A stretch of 41,980 nucleotides of DNA from Bacteroidales bacterium. GTDB taxonomy: Bacteria; Bacteroidota; Bacteroidia; Bacteroidales; F082. The position numbers were made by a program, and so were the translations under genes. The notes beneath the pieces were generated by a model. That model saw only the letters and a program-made list of their open reading frames with translations. It was not told the DNA's origin and ran no database searches. The DNA is taken from contig JAGYLH010000017.1 in assembly GCA_018400955.1 (NCBI GenBank), positions 1-41,980 of the forward strand. The letters run 5' to 3'. Within the stretch, counting starts at the first letter, position 1. Every line of letters begins with the position of its first letter. Positions 1 to 9,463 of this stretch are shown here, piece after piece.

Positions 1-1023
1 TGTGTAGGCGGTGGCCTCGTAGGTGCCTGTGATCAGCGCGCGTGCGCCATCGTCGTAAACAACGGCAAAGTCGCCAGCAAACATATCGCCATCGGCAGCC
101 ATGTCGGTATTGGTTACACCTATTTCAAGGGTTTCACCTTCTTCCAGAATATAAGGAACACCAGGGCTTACCAATTGTAAAAAGCCGGTATTTTCTTCTA
201 TCTCAAAAGCAGTGATGGTTACATCACCTTTTCCGGGATTATTGATTAGTTCAAATACGCCGGGTTTCGTCCAGGCACCGATCGGGAGTTCGCCCAAGTC
301 GAGGTGGCCTGTGAGCAGTTCCAAACCTGGCTCAGTTGCAATACCTGTTACAGTCACATTGTCGAGCACGTTTGAACGACCATAATTGTTGATGCCTTCA
401 AAAGCTATCTGATAGGTAGCAGTTGGGTTGGGCAAAGTAAGCGAAACATAGGTCCATGCTGTCACATTAGCAGTATAATGGGCAACTTCAACCCATGGGT
501 CGAGGTCACTTATACGATAATAAACTTTAAGCTCATTTTGATCTCCAAACCAATCTTCTTGAGCATACCAAAATTCGAGCTCAATAGATGCATAGGCGCT
601 TAGATCAAGAACGGGCGTTACAAGTTTTGTGATGGGACTGTTGTTTCCAAAAAGAGAAACAAAACGTGCATTCATCACGCCGTCTTGTGCGGCATTGATA
701 AGGTCAAAGTTCGATACCGAACCGGCACCATAAGTCCAGCTTCCGGCACCAGCTTCCTGGATTTGGGTCCAGTCAGCACGGGTAGGAGAGGCATCTTCAA
801 ACGATTCGTTAAATGGGAAGGTGCTCACAACATTGAGAACGCCTCTTTGTCCCATATTCGGAACCGAAATGAAATCACCGGGTTCTTCGAGTTGTTGTTC
901 TGCCATTTTCATATCAACAATACTTTGATTGCTGCTAGCATTTTGGGCAGAACCACTCCACGAAAAGATGGCCACCAGCATGAAGCTGAAAAGCCATCGC
1001 AAATACGTAGGATTCTTAAACAT
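1..1023 (-). CDS. Secreted adhesin-like protein, N-terminal part (cut by window edge)
   Basis: The minus frame is open from the ATG at 1021-1023 to the left edge (341 codons, no stop). It begins with a signal peptide (MFKNPTYLRWLFSFMLVAIF, then SWSGSAQ). Roughly residues 75-215 form a MAM/jelly-roll-like 'choice-of-anchor' domain: a FNESFEDASPTRADWTQ opening, aromatic-rich beta strands, and a closing NVLDNVTVTG. A further beta-rich, Ig-like stretch follows (DLGELPIGAW). Such modules are common in Bacteroidota extracellular proteins that end in a type IX sorting domain, but the C-terminus lies outside the window. It is the last minus-strand gene of the sigma/FecR locus, separated from it by about 700 bases, so co-transcription is uncertain. 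Function is unknown beyond likely export and ligand or surface binding. Confidence 0.8.
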   Translation of the reverse strand, partial: MFKNPTYLRWLFSFMLVAIFSWSGSAQNASSNQSIVDMKMAEQQLEEPGDFISVPNMGQRGVLNVVSTFPFNESFEDASPTRADWTQIQEAGAGSWTYGAGSVSNFDLINAAQDGVMNARFVSLFGNNSPITKLVTPVLDLSAYASIELEFWYAQEDWFGDQNELKVYYRISDLDPWVEVAHYTANVTAWTYVSLTLPNPTATYQIAFEGINNYGRSNVLDNVTVTGIATEPGLELLTGHLDLGELPIGAWTKPGVFELINNPGKGDVTITAFEIEENTGFLQLVSPGVPYILEEGETLEIGVTNTDMAADGDMFAGDFAVVYDDGARALITGTYEATAYT

Positions 1024-1725
1024 AATTAATTGATTTAGTTAATAAAAAAGGTTATTCTTCTTATTTTTAATGATTAAAATACTGCACATAAGCAGCCAGA
1101 TTGACTTTGGTTGTTTGCCGTTGTCCTCCTTTCCTTAATAAATTGTAAATAAATGATTTAATTAAAATATCGTAAAGCTTCAAATCCGCATGATGAAAGC
1201 TTTTGCGTAACTTGTTCGTCCCGGATGGGAGATGTGAAAACGAGAAAGAATGTGAGCCTTGTCTTTGGAACAAGTTGAACTGAAGGTATGCAAAAACAAG
1301 CATACCTAGCAAGTTTGCTATGGCAATAGGTTTCGTCATATATTGAAGCAAGGCAATCAGTGAACCGACCTAAGCCGGCTCCCTTATATGACAAACTCAG
1401 CAGCATCAAACCCCTACTCCAAAAATAAAAAAAATAGATTTTTTTTTGAGCTTATTTATATCTTACTGCTTGTCATTGTTTTAATGTCTGTATTATTTAA
1501 ATAATTAACATCTGTTAACAATGTGGACGAGTTAAAGTGTTTTTGGTTGGTAAGTACTGATTGGTCAACAATGACAAGGCTTTTAGCACTATATAAATCA
1601 GCCATCTTATTGCAAAAGCAAGTTACAGATTGTAGATTTATAGTAGTTTATGATTAATCACCAAAATTTCTTACGAGACTGAAGTGCTGTCAGGCTTTTG
1701 GTTTTGACAGGTAACAACTGAGCAG
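1024..1725. other. Intergenic gap, 702 bases, no convincing gene
   Basis: Short open frames occur on both strands, but none shows a signal peptide, domain or conserved composition. The stretch is AT-rich with long A/T runs near 1425-1450. The one clear structure is a perfect 8-bp inverted repeat, AGGTATGC (1284-1291) and GCATACCT (1300-1307), with an 8-base spacer and no following T tract. It could be a leader or operator structure for the minus-strand gene ending at the left edge. No TAnnTTTG box with good spacing was found here. Confidence 0.5.
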
Positions 1726-4700
1726 TTACCGGCTTACCACAAAACGGAAACGAAACACCCTATCATGCATAATCAATTGCCCTGCATAAGCACCCATGGG
1801 CAAATCTGACATATTCACACGATGATATCCACCAAAACTCAGTTGATCATAAAGGATAATTTCTTGTATAAGCAATTCGCCGGCGGTATTGTAAATTTTC
1901 AAAAGTGCTGATTCATTATCAGAAAGCTCAACTTTTAGGTTCATCCAATCATTTGCGGGATTGGGAAATACGTCCGCTGCAATAGGGAAGGAAGTTTCGG
2001 GAAAGAAAACTTTTATATTCTTCTGGCCTTCGAGCCGGATAACAATATTGTTGCGTAACTCAAAAACAGGACTCAGCTCAATAATACCCGAAACTGTTGT
2101 TTCAAAACCTGCCTTTTCAGCATCAATAAAATAGCGGCCATAGGGCAGGTTATTAAAAAAGAAATGGCCCTCTTCGTCAGTAATGGTGGATGCCATGGGG
2201 ATATTGTATTGGTCATTATACAAGATAATGCTTACGTTTGACAGCCCGCCATCACAATATGCCGGATGGTTATCAGCAAACCAGGGCATGCAATAATTTT
2301 CAAAATCATTCAATTGGGCAGGCAGTTCAAATTGACCCGAAATCCGTCCATTCCCTGCAGGCAAGTTCACCGGGCTGGGGGTAAGTTCAATTTCCACCTG
2401 GTAGGTATTGGCAGTCAAAGGCAAGGAAAAAGCATGCTGCCACTTTAGTTTATTTGCGTAATAGGTGGGCAAGTACCCCAACCTGTCAGCAGTATCGGGC
2501 ACGGCATAAAAATGATAATCGGCTGCAAACAAATCAGCAAAATAAAAGCGGCCATCAACATCGGAATTGGTATGGTCAACAACGTGCATATTGCCATTCA
2601 CCAGCGAAGATACAGCAAGCACTGCCGCCCCAGTTTGTCCCTGGCCGTTTGCAAGCACCCTGCCTTCAACCGAAAACTGATTGCGCAAATAGATGTTCAG
2701 GGTATCCATCATGGTGCCACAGGCTGAAGTGGCAGAAAGCAACAGTTGCAGCTCCCCGCTTGCAATATCTTGTTCGCCAAAATAATATACAGGATGAGGT
2801 TGGGAAGGATCGTCAAAATAGCCATCACCACTGCTTTCCCAAATCAAGCTGCTATAGAACATGACTTCGGCATCAGATAACAGCACCGAATCCACAAGGG
2901 GCAGCGTCAGGTCATTGCCTGCAAAAACACTTGGGATATCGCTCAGGGTCAACCTAAATCCATGCTGCAATTGCTCGCCATTACGCTGTACCGTCATTGT
3001 TAGATTAACAAATCCACGTAGCATATCTTCTTCACCCAAGGCGTAAACCGGTCTGAGCAAACCCACATTATTGAAACTGCCGTCCCCGTCGGTGGACCAG
3101 CTAAGTTGGTTGTAAGTAAAAGGAATTGTGCTTTGATTGACAGCAAATGTGGGTATATTGTTACAGATAGCCGTATCGGGGCCGGCGTAAGGCATGGCCA
3201 GGGTAAAAGCAAAAGGGCTTTCATTTCCTGAACGTTGCTGCGCATAGCCATATCCAGCAATATCAAAAGCTGTAACTGCTATTGTTTGATCAATCAGGTT
3301 GCCTTCTAAATATAACACGGTATCTGTCAGCAAAACGGGACTATCGGCAAAGCTGTAATTATTGAACAATCCCTGATAAACCGCATAGCCCATGAAATCA
3401 TCCTCAGGATTGGTGTTCCATGACAATTTGGTGTAACCGTTGATCAGTTGCTTGATGAGGTTGCGTGGTGGCGATACCGGCGCATTTGTATCAGCCTCTT
3501 CCAAAAATGGCATGAACAAAAGCTGGCCCAGGTTTTCATCGTTGTCCCTGTCCCAAATCATTCCGGCAATAAGCAGGCTGTCGTTAGTTCCCCAATAGTT
3601 GGAGTTTATATCAATATCGCTGGCGGTATTATTCTTCACAAGGCTATCGCCAATCATATTGGCAAAAATATTGTTCCCGTTCATAAACGAACCTTCTGCC
3701 TTCCGAAAGGAAACCAATTTTTTCTCGTTACCTGTAAATGTATTACCATAAATTTCAGTTCCCACCGCATTGGTTTCAACCAGCACGCCATTGGTGTTTT
3801 GATAGAAACTATTGTTGTCAATATGAGCATCTATGCCCCGCCTGAGTTGGATGGTGTTTATGTTTTTAAAAAAGATATTGCTGCGGATGCAGGTGCTGTC
3901 CATTCCTGTAGAAATTGCAAAACCAAAGGTTGGTGTTCCCAGTTGTGTAAAAACGTTCTTTTCGATCAACACATTTCCGCTATTCACCGTAAGGCTGTTG
4001 TCGATAAAAATACCGGCTTCAGCCTGGCTGAAAAGATTATTTCTGATAATGTTATTGGAACAAATACCATTGTTTTCAATACGAATACGAAAGTTGGTAT
4101 ATCGGCTTCTGCTGATTTTATTATATTCAAAAATATTTCCGGTTGACATCTTTCCCAGGCCATTGGCAACCACATCAACGCCCACAAGGCTGTTAAATAA
4201 GAATTCGTTGTAAGCAATGCGGCAGTTGGAACTGTTGGTGAGCAACAAACTTGTAAAGCCATCCACAATGCGGGTGTGTTCAATGACAACATTCTCGCTC
4301 TCTTCGATCCGGATGCCTGTAAGGCTGTTATTTAAGAACTCACTATTAGCTATGCGACAGTTGGAGCTGTTGGTGAGCAACAAACTTGTAAAGCCATCCA
4401 CAATGCGGGTGTGTTCAATGATAACATTCTCGCTCTCTTCGATCCGGATGCCTGTTTCGGCCCCTAATATCAAGCCGTGGCTGATTATGTTTTGCTGCAT
4501 GCCCTCAACAGCAGAAAAGCTAATGCCCTTCCATATTTGTCCCCCTACCGGCTTAAAAATAATGGTATCCACGCTTTCACCCTGCATCCCAATAGCCTTG
4601 AGGCTGCCACCTTCGACTATTAGCCCTCGATTGCTCAAAAACTGCACTTTTACCCCGGCCATTATGAGCAACTCTATATCCTGTGGCACCAGCAAATCAT

Positions 4701-4872
4701 CGGTAACGATATAAGTGAAGTCAGGGGTCCAGATGGTGTTTTCGGTCAGGGTACCACTTACCTCGACTGGTTCTTGCGCAAATCCGGGTTTGAGCAGACA
4801 TAAAAAAAGCAGTGAAATCAAGCCTGCCTGATAACACAGCAACCGGTAATATGATGATTTGCGTAAACCCAA
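1726..4872 (-). CDS. Secreted right-handed beta-helix protein with type IX sorting domain
   Basis: This 1048-residue protein has a signal peptide (about 1-32, ending PGFAQ). Residues about 50-430 are a right-handed parallel beta-helix of the NosD/pectate-lyase type, with many N-rich turns (NNI, NNLF, GNVLIEKN). A fibronectin-III-like domain follows (about 465-560, PPRNLIKQLINGYTKLSW), then two PKD/Ig-like modules (AGPDTAICNN and AGNDLTLPL), two carboxypeptidase-regulatory or SdrD-type beta sandwiches (FSVEGRVLANGQG; ITDEEGHFFFNNLPYGRYFI), and a C-terminal type IX sorting domain (FPNPANDWMNLKVELSDNE to the end). Export by the Por system is strongly indicated; glycan binding or depolymerisation is a guess from the helix. 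It lies 60 bases downstream of the STN protein gene and is probably the output gene of the sigma/FecR system. Two adjacent 45-residue helix coils are nearly identical. Confidence 0.9.
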   Translation of the reverse strand: MGLRKSSYYRLLCYQAGLISLLFLCLLKPGFAQEPVEVSGTLTENTIWTPDFTYIVTDDLLVPQDIELLIMAGVKVQFLSNRGLIVEGGSLKAIGMQGESVDTIIFKPVGGQIWKGISFSAVEGMQQNIISHGLILGAETGIRIEESENVIIEHTRIVDGFTSLLLTNSSNCRIANSEFLNNSLTGIRIEESENVVIEHTRIVDGFTSLLLTNSSNCRIAYNEFLFNSLVGVDVVANGLGKMSTGNIFEYNKISRSRYTNFRIRIENNGICSNNIIRNNLFSQAEAGIFIDNSLTVNSGNVLIEKNVFTQLGTPTFGFAISTGMDSTCIRSNIFFKNINTIQLRRGIDAHIDNNSFYQNTNGVLVETNAVGTEIYGNTFTGNEKKLVSFRKAEGSFMNGNNIFANMIGDSLVKNNTASDIDINSNYWGTNDSLLIAGMIWDRDNDENLGQLLFMPFLEEADTNAPVSPPRNLIKQLINGYTKLSWNTNPEDDFMGYAVYQGLFNNYSFADSPVLLTDTVLYLEGNLIDQTIAVTAFDIAGYGYAQQRSGNESPFAFTLAMPYAGPDTAICNNIPTFAVNQSTIPFTYNQLSWSTDGDGSFNNVGLLRPVYALGEEDMLRGFVNLTMTVQRNGEQLQHGFRLTLSDIPSVFAGNDLTLPLVDSVLLSDAEVMFYSSLIWESSGDGYFDDPSQPHPVYYFGEQDIASGELQLLLSATSACGTMMDTLNIYLRNQFSVEGRVLANGQGQTGAAVLAVSSLVNGNMHVVDHTNSDVDGRFYFADLFAADYHFYAVPDTADRLGYLPTYYANKLKWQHAFSLPLTANTYQVEIELTPSPVNLPAGNGRISGQFELPAQLNDFENYCMPWFADNHPAYCDGGLSNVSIILYNDQYNIPMASTITDEEGHFFFNNLPYGRYFIDAEKAGFETTVSGIIELSPVFELRNNIVIRLEGQKNIKVFFPETSFPIAADVFPNPANDWMNLKVELSDNESALLKIYNTAGELLIQEIILYDQLSFGGYHRVNMSDLPMGAYAGQLIMHDRVFRFRFVVSR
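4187..4458 (-). repeat. Tandem 135-bp duplication inside the beta-helix gene
   Basis: Two adjacent copies with a period of 135 bases (45 codons) are almost identical. For example, the plus-strand string GTTGGTGAGCAACAAACTTG begins at 4234 and again at 4369. The encoded coils share GIRIEESENV and HTRIVDGFTSLLLTNSS. The repeat is in frame, so each copy adds a block of helix turns. The low divergence implies a recent duplication or ongoing gene conversion. Confidence 0.9.
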
Positions 4873-4932
4873 ATAAACTTTATTGTTTGATTAACAATTA
4901 GATAAATGTCATTTTCAGTTGGAATTAACTCC

Positions 4933-6228
4933 TCAAAAATAATAGATTAATCCAACTTTAAGCCCAATGCCAAAATTTCGTTTTTCAATGACGTAATCTT
5001 CTAACACAGATCCCAGGTGGCTTCGGTAAGCCAATTCAGCATAAATATCCCACCAATCAAAGGCTTTGTATTTTACTCCGGCCCCAGTCATATATGAAAT
5101 CAGGCTGGAGGAAAATGCTTCTTCTGTATAGGGCTCTCCCGGGAATCCACTTGTGTTTCGTAACAGCAAACCGTCATTATATAGCAGCAGACCCAAACCA
5201 CCAGCAGCTTTCAAATAAATGCTGATGTTATCATCTGCATAAAAGTTGTATGCCACACCAAGCTGAAAATCCAGATACCCCAAGCGGTTCAACTGGTTGT
5301 AATAAAACTCACTCTTTTCAAGGGGCAGATAGGTGGAGTCGGTTACTGGAAACCAGGTGGTATCGGTTTGCACCAAATTGTAATACCAACTGATGGTATC
5401 GGTGCGGTAATAGCCACCCGTTTGCTGAATATCATCGTATTGAAAGCGTGTGGCAAAACCTGTAAGCTGAATCCCGGCTGAAAAGGTCCATTTATTTTTG
5501 TTGTACAGGAGCTCGGTACCTAGTGAAAAATTCCTGAAAACAGGGGTTTCTGTTTCCTTGCTCAGGTTCAGCAATGTTTCGTGGATTTGATCAGCGGTTT
5601 GGCTATAACCACCATAATACTGCCCATAGAAAAACCCCCATGCCAATCCATCCTCGCGGTTGGGTTCGAATCGGAAAATATCTTTGGGCAAACGTTTTAT
5701 ATCGCGCTTCGGGCTGTCGCGAAATACTTCTTTAACAACAGTATCCCTGATAATCAGGGTGTCGATCTGCACCATAGTTTCATACCTGACCAGGGTGTCT
5801 GTTTGTATTACGGGTCTTTCAATAGTTTGAAAAACAGTGTCGTAGCGCACAAGTGGGGCCTGAGACACGACTTGCTGTGGTTCATCTGCAATTTCAACGG
5901 GAAACACCACCAGCTGATTGCCAATTTCCCTGAAGTTGTGTCCACTTAGCACAAGCAACTCAGCAAGCAATTGATCAAAGTGTTTTTCTTTGGCCTGATA
6001 GGTGATTTTTTTTGCAAAGGTAGGATCAGCAGCGTTGAAAGTAAAGTTAACGCCGGCCATTTGAGACAACCGATCCAAAACTTCGTGAAGTGATTGATTA
6101 TTTATTTCAAAATCATAGCGTTGGTCATCCTCTTGTTGTGCAATGTTTGTCAGTGGCAATAGCAGAAAACTAAGCATCCATACCGAAAGGCGGATTTTTG
6201 GAACCATCATGGGGTGAAGTGTTTTCAT
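4933..6228 (-). CDS. STN-domain outer membrane beta-barrel protein
   Basis: The protein has 431 residues. A signal peptide (about 1-30, ending NIAQ) precedes an STN (secretin/TonB short N-terminal) domain at about 38-110 (YDFEINNQSLHEVLDRLSQM, GHNFREIGNQLVVFPVE). A linker rich in repeated DT-V/L motifs (about 125-175) leads to a C-terminal region of alternating amphipathic strands ending in LKVGLIYYF, typical of a small outer membrane barrel with a terminal aromatic. STN domains of TonB-dependent transducers touch FecR-type regulators in the periplasm. Here the STN sits on a compact barrel rather than on a TonB receptor, with no plug domain or TonB box seen. It lies between the FecR gene and the beta-helix gene, so a sensor or accessory role in the same circuit is inferred. 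Confidence 0.8.
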   Translation of the reverse strand: MKTLHPMMVPKIRLSVWMLSFLLLPLTNIAQQEDDQRYDFEINNQSLHEVLDRLSQMAGVNFTFNAADPTFAKKITYQAKEKHFDQLLAELLVLSGHNFREIGNQLVVFPVEIADEPQQVVSQAPLVRYDTVFQTIERPVIQTDTLVRYETMVQIDTLIIRDTVVKEVFRDSPKRDIKRLPKDIFRFEPNREDGLAWGFFYGQYYGGYSQTADQIHETLLNLSKETETPVFRNFSLGTELLYNKNKWTFSAGIQLTGFATRFQYDDIQQTGGYYRTDTISWYYNLVQTDTTWFPVTDSTYLPLEKSEFYYNQLNRLGYLDFQLGVAYNFYADDNISIYLKAAGGLGLLLYNDGLLLRNTSGFPGEPYTEEAFSSSLISYMTGAGVKYKAFDWWDIYAELAYRSHLGSVLEDYVIEKRNFGIGLKVGLIYYF

Positions 6229-6385
6229 TCAAGGCAAAACTAACCATTGAAAATTAGCAACGCGAAGATACAGATTCTCGTTATAACCAAACGATGTTTT
6301 TGTTTCATTAGTCTGTATTTTGAACAAAAATTACCCCCTTGATCAAATCAAGACGGGAGTAAAACAAGATATGAAGCGTGAAAAT

Positions 6386-7390
6386 TTATTGAATCAGGAT
6401 ATGATCGCCCTGATCGCTAATGTTGAGGTTGAATACAAACTCAAGTGTTTGCAGGATGGATTCGGCCGATTCGTTCTCGAACCTGGCCGTAAGTATAAAG
6501 TTGCTGCAATTGTTTTCGGCAACAAACCGGAGGCCGTAGGTTTTTGTGAGCTCATCCAGCACTTCAATAAGAGGCGTATTGTGAAATTCAAGTACACCGG
6601 TTTTCCAGGCCAAATGATTTCTGTTTTTAATTTCATCCCTTTTCAGCACACCGCTTGCTTTGGAAAAAGTGGCCTTTTCGCCCGGATTCAATTGTAATTG
6701 CTCCAACATCTTGCCTTGCTCATCCAAAGAATAAACCAATACCTTACCGCTCTGCAAGTGCAATTCAATAAAATCATCTTGCTTAATCGAGGATAAATTA
6801 AAGCTTGTTCCAAGCACTTTAACACCAAGGTTTTGTGTTGAAATAACAAAAGGTTTTTCCGGGTTGGCTGCTATTTCAAAATAAGCTTCGCCTTCAAAGT
6901 TGATGCTTCGGCTGCTCTTATTAAAATCATCGTTATAGGAAAGTTGACTTCCCTGGTTGAGGTAAATGTGGGTGCCATCTGGAAGCACCACTGCTTCATC
7001 CAGTTTGGCATCAGCAGCAATGGTATGTATTTCAGGTGTAGTTTCCTGTTGAAGTATAAACCATGCTCCTACAGCAATAACCAAAACCGCCGCAACGCGC
7101 ATCATTACCGGAATAAGCCTTGCGCGTAGTTTTCTTATTGGGACAAAAGTGTTTTCCTGGTTTTCGTACCGTTGAATGCGCTGCTCCATTTTTTTCCAGG
7201 CCCGGTCGGTATTAAATGATTCTGGATTGGTAACAGTTTTTCCACTGTACTTCCAGGCAAGCTCAAATTGCTTAAACTTTTTCAGGTTGCCGTCAGACAA
7301 AGAAGTCCAATGCCCCAATTCCGAGACATCCTCGGGGGTGCATTGATTTGCCAGCTTTTTGGCAATTAAATTCTTTATCTTACCGTTCAC
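6386..7390 (-). CDS. FecR-family anti-sigma factor
   Basis: This 334-residue protein has a cytoplasmic N-terminal segment (about 1-90) with W-rich helices (LGHWTSLSDG, ELAWKYSG, RAWKKMEQRI). A single membrane segment follows at about 96-114 (RVAAVLVIAVGAWFIL). The periplasmic FecR domain is at about 120-245 (VVLPDGTHIYLNQGSQLSY, FEGEAYFEIA, VLGTSFNL), and the C-terminal domain at about 265-334 (LEFHNTPLIEVLDELTKTYG) is of the DUF4974 type common in Bacteroidota. The family holds the cognate ECF sigma factor at the membrane and passes on an outer membrane signal. The sigma gene lies 148 bases upstream on the same strand and the STN-barrel gene 157 bases downstream, giving a sigma/anti-sigma/STN order. 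Confidence 0.93.
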   Translation of the reverse strand: MNGKIKNLIAKKLANQCTPEDVSELGHWTSLSDGNLKKFKQFELAWKYSGKTVTNPESFNTDRAWKKMEQRIQRYENQENTFVPIRKLRARLIPVMMRVAAVLVIAVGAWFILQQETTPEIHTIAADAKLDEAVVLPDGTHIYLNQGSQLSYNDDFNKSSRSINFEGEAYFEIAANPEKPFVISTQNLGVKVLGTSFNLSSIKQDDFIELHLQSGKVLVYSLDEQGKMLEQLQLNPGEKATFSKASGVLKRDEIKNRNHLAWKTGVLEFHNTPLIEVLDELTKTYGLRFVAENNCSNFILTARFENESAESILQTLEFVFNLNISDQGDHILIQ

Positions 7391-7538
7391 TTTATTAACT
7401 TTGGATTGTTAAATAAATATTAACTTTCATATAAATGACAATCAACACCCCTGCTTACCCTTACTCTGTGTGAAAATATTTTTCTGATTTTCATGTTTTT
7501 CATTTACGCATGTATGCAAACATCACATTGTCAAACAT

Positions 7539-8126
7539 TTAAAGCAAATGAACAAAAAACAAAGCCCAAAACAAAAATTTATCAAGCACCTTGCGCAATT
7601 GATCCAGTGCCTTGGTCATTTGCGATTCAACTGTTTTTACCGAGATATTCAGTTTGTCGGCAATTTCGTTGTACTTCAGGTTATCAAAACGGCTTAACTC
7701 AAATATTTCTCGCCTTTTCTCGGGAAGCATGCCCACGGCTTGTTTCATAATCCTTTCCATGTCCTGCTCCTCTAATATATCTGTTGGATAATCGATATCG
7801 GTTTTTGCACGCATCTCAATAAATTGATGGTAGCGGTCATGAATTTTAAGGTGGTTGATGTGGTTCAGTGCATGGTTGCGCAATGCCATATAAAGGTAGG
7901 ACTTAATCGATGTGTTGATTTCAAGTTCATCGCGCCTGACCCATATTTTGAAAAACAAATCCTGCACTATTTCCTGCGCTATGTCCTCATCACTCACATA
8001 GCGCATGCAGTAGTCGCACATGGGTGCATAATAGGCCCTGAACAGCTCCTCGAATACCAAGCTGTCCCCGTTTTTTAAACCCTCCTTAAATCTATTTTCC
8101 TGACTATGCATACCCAAAATGCTCAT
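7539..8126 (-). CDS. ECF RNA polymerase sigma-70 factor
   Basis: The protein has 195 residues. Region 2 is at about 25-90 (FEELFRAYYAPMCDYCMRYV, AQEIVQDLFFKIW, SYLYMALRNHALNHI). Region 4 is at about 130-185 (LPEKRREIFELSRFDNLKYN, then EIADKLNISVKTVESQMTKA, a helix-turn-helix). This matches the Bacteroidota ECF family that pairs with FecR. Two starts are possible, ATG at 8126 or ATG at 8111 (MHSQENRF); the longer one is given. The hydrophobic tail (FLFWALFFVHLL) is unusual for a sigma factor and may be just the end of the frame. It is the first gene of the leftward locus, with a TACTTTTG -7-like box at 8283-8290 on the minus strand. Confidence 0.93.
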   Translation of the reverse strand: MSILGMHSQENRFKEGLKNGDSLVFEELFRAYYAPMCDYCMRYVSDEDIAQEIVQDLFFKIWVRRDELEINTSIKSYLYMALRNHALNHINHLKIHDRYHQFIEMRAKTDIDYPTDILEEQDMERIMKQAVGMLPEKRREIFELSRFDNLKYNEIADKLNISVKTVESQMTKALDQLRKVLDKFLFWALFFVHLL

Positions 8127-8500
8127 AATGGTTGGCTGCTAAGCACACCAATAAATCTTCAAATCGTTTGCCCTTTTTCAACCGCTTGAAAGAATACACT
8201 AGTTTCAATTTTCATATAAGCGATATAAAATATCAAATCCTAATCCAACTTTATTATTCTGTTAATGGCCAAACAACGAAGGCAAAAGTAAAACTAATTT
8301 CAGTTATTCAAGCAACCAAAACAAATGATAACCGCTATTCTTTTGTTTTGACAATTATTTTATCTTACTGTTTAACAGTGTTTTGAACACATAAAGGTCT
8401 TTTGTTTAAAGCATAACGTTTGCAAAATGTAAATGTTATGGAAACCATAAATGGCTACTTTTGTGCCCCATTGCATTTATATTGCAATTAGGCAAAATAT
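8127..8500. other. Divergent intergenic region between the sigma and EamA genes
   Basis: This 374-base AT-rich region separates two divergent genes. TAnnTTTG boxes are present facing each way: TACTTTTG on the minus strand at 8283-8290 and TACTTTTG on the plus strand at 8456-8463, the latter 37 bases before the EamA start. Neither has a TTTG -33 box at ideal spacing. No coding sequence is supported; an 84-codon plus-strand frame here lacks any protein-like feature. Confidence 0.45.
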
Positions 8501-9421
8501 ATGAATACACGTCTGCTTTCGTGGTTAATTTTACTCGCACTTGTGCTCACTTGGGGCAGCTCCTTTATACTGATAAAGAAAGGGTTACTCTATTTTGACC
8601 CAATAACTGTGGGCTCGCTGCGTGTGGTAATTACTTTTTTGTTTTTGCTTCCGCTGGCATTGATGCGTATCCGCCGGCACGATTTAAAAAGCTTAGGCTG
8701 GCTGGCATTGGCCGGCTTTGTTGGCAATCTGATTCCTGCTTTTTTGTTTGCCAAGGCACAAACAGGTATTGACAGTGCCACCGCTGGTATGCTCAATTCG
8801 CTTACGCCTTTGTTTACCATGGTGGTTGGTTTTCTGGTTTTTGGCATTCGTGTAAAGTCCATTCAGGTAATAGGGGTGCTGATAGGTTTGGCCGGTGCCA
8901 TCGGCTTGATCCGTATCAGTGGCGGAAACAGTTTTACCTTTAATATATATTATGCAGCTTTTGTAGTTGCAGCTACCATTTTGTATGCCATTAATGTAAA
9001 CCTGATCAAGGCCAAACTCAGCCATATCGACTCCCTGTCCATTACCTCCATAGCCTTTTTTATGGCAGGCTTGCCGGCCCTGGTAATTTTGCTTTTGTTC
9101 AGCGATTTTAAAACAATCGTAACAGAAACCACCGATTGGCACATTGGACTGGCTTATCTCACAGTGCTTGCTGTTGTGGGCACAGGTCTTGCCATGATTG
9201 CATTCAATAAGCTGATTAAGATGACCAGCCCCGTGTTTGCCTCTTCGGTAACTTATATGATGCCATTGGTTGCCCTGATGTGGGGAGTGGTTGATGGTGA
9301 GCATTTTAATTTGGAATACATACTTTGGATCGCCATGATTATAGGCGGTGTGCTGTTGGTAAACCAAAACCGCAAGCCCCGTTTAACTGCAAAAGTGCCA
9401 ACAGAAAAAGGTCCGGCTTAA
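8501..9421 (+). CDS. EamA/DMT-family transporter
   Basis: The 306 residues have ten hydrophobic segments arranged as two EamA repeats (about 5-140 and 150-290). The N-terminus (LVLTWGSSFILIKKGL) carries the conserved W-G-S-F pattern of the family, and the second repeat begins near FNIYYAAFVVAATILYAIN. The family comprises drug/metabolite-superfamily carriers of the inner membrane, usually exporters of amino acids or other small metabolites; the substrate cannot be told. The tail is positively charged (KPRLTAKVPTEK). It is monocistronic: a TACTTTTG box lies 37 bases upstream and the rplU promoter follows. Confidence 0.9.
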   Translation: MNTRLLSWLILLALVLTWGSSFILIKKGLLYFDPITVGSLRVVITFLFLLPLALMRIRRHDLKSLGWLALAGFVGNLIPAFLFAKAQTGIDSATAGMLNSLTPLFTMVVGFLVFGIRVKSIQVIGVLIGLAGAIGLIRISGGNSFTFNIYYAAFVVAATILYAINVNLIKAKLSHIDSLSITSIAFFMAGLPALVILLLFSDFKTIVTETTDWHIGLAYLTVLAVVGTGLAMIAFNKLIKMTSPVFASSVTYMMPLVALMWGVVDGEHFNLEYILWIAMIIGGVLLVNQNRKPRLTAKVPTEKGPA

Positions 9422-9463
9422 GGTTTTGTTTATAATCCGGTGGCTAAAAAAAAGAAAGAAATG

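Noticed and set aside
1067-1409. Two overlapping minus-strand frames in the 702-base gap
   Set aside because: They overlap each other in different frames and have no recognisable protein features.
3448-4146. Long plus-strand open frame opposite the beta-helix gene
   Set aside because: It lies antisense to a gene with a signal peptide, clear repeats and a sorting domain; its own translation shows no domain or export features.
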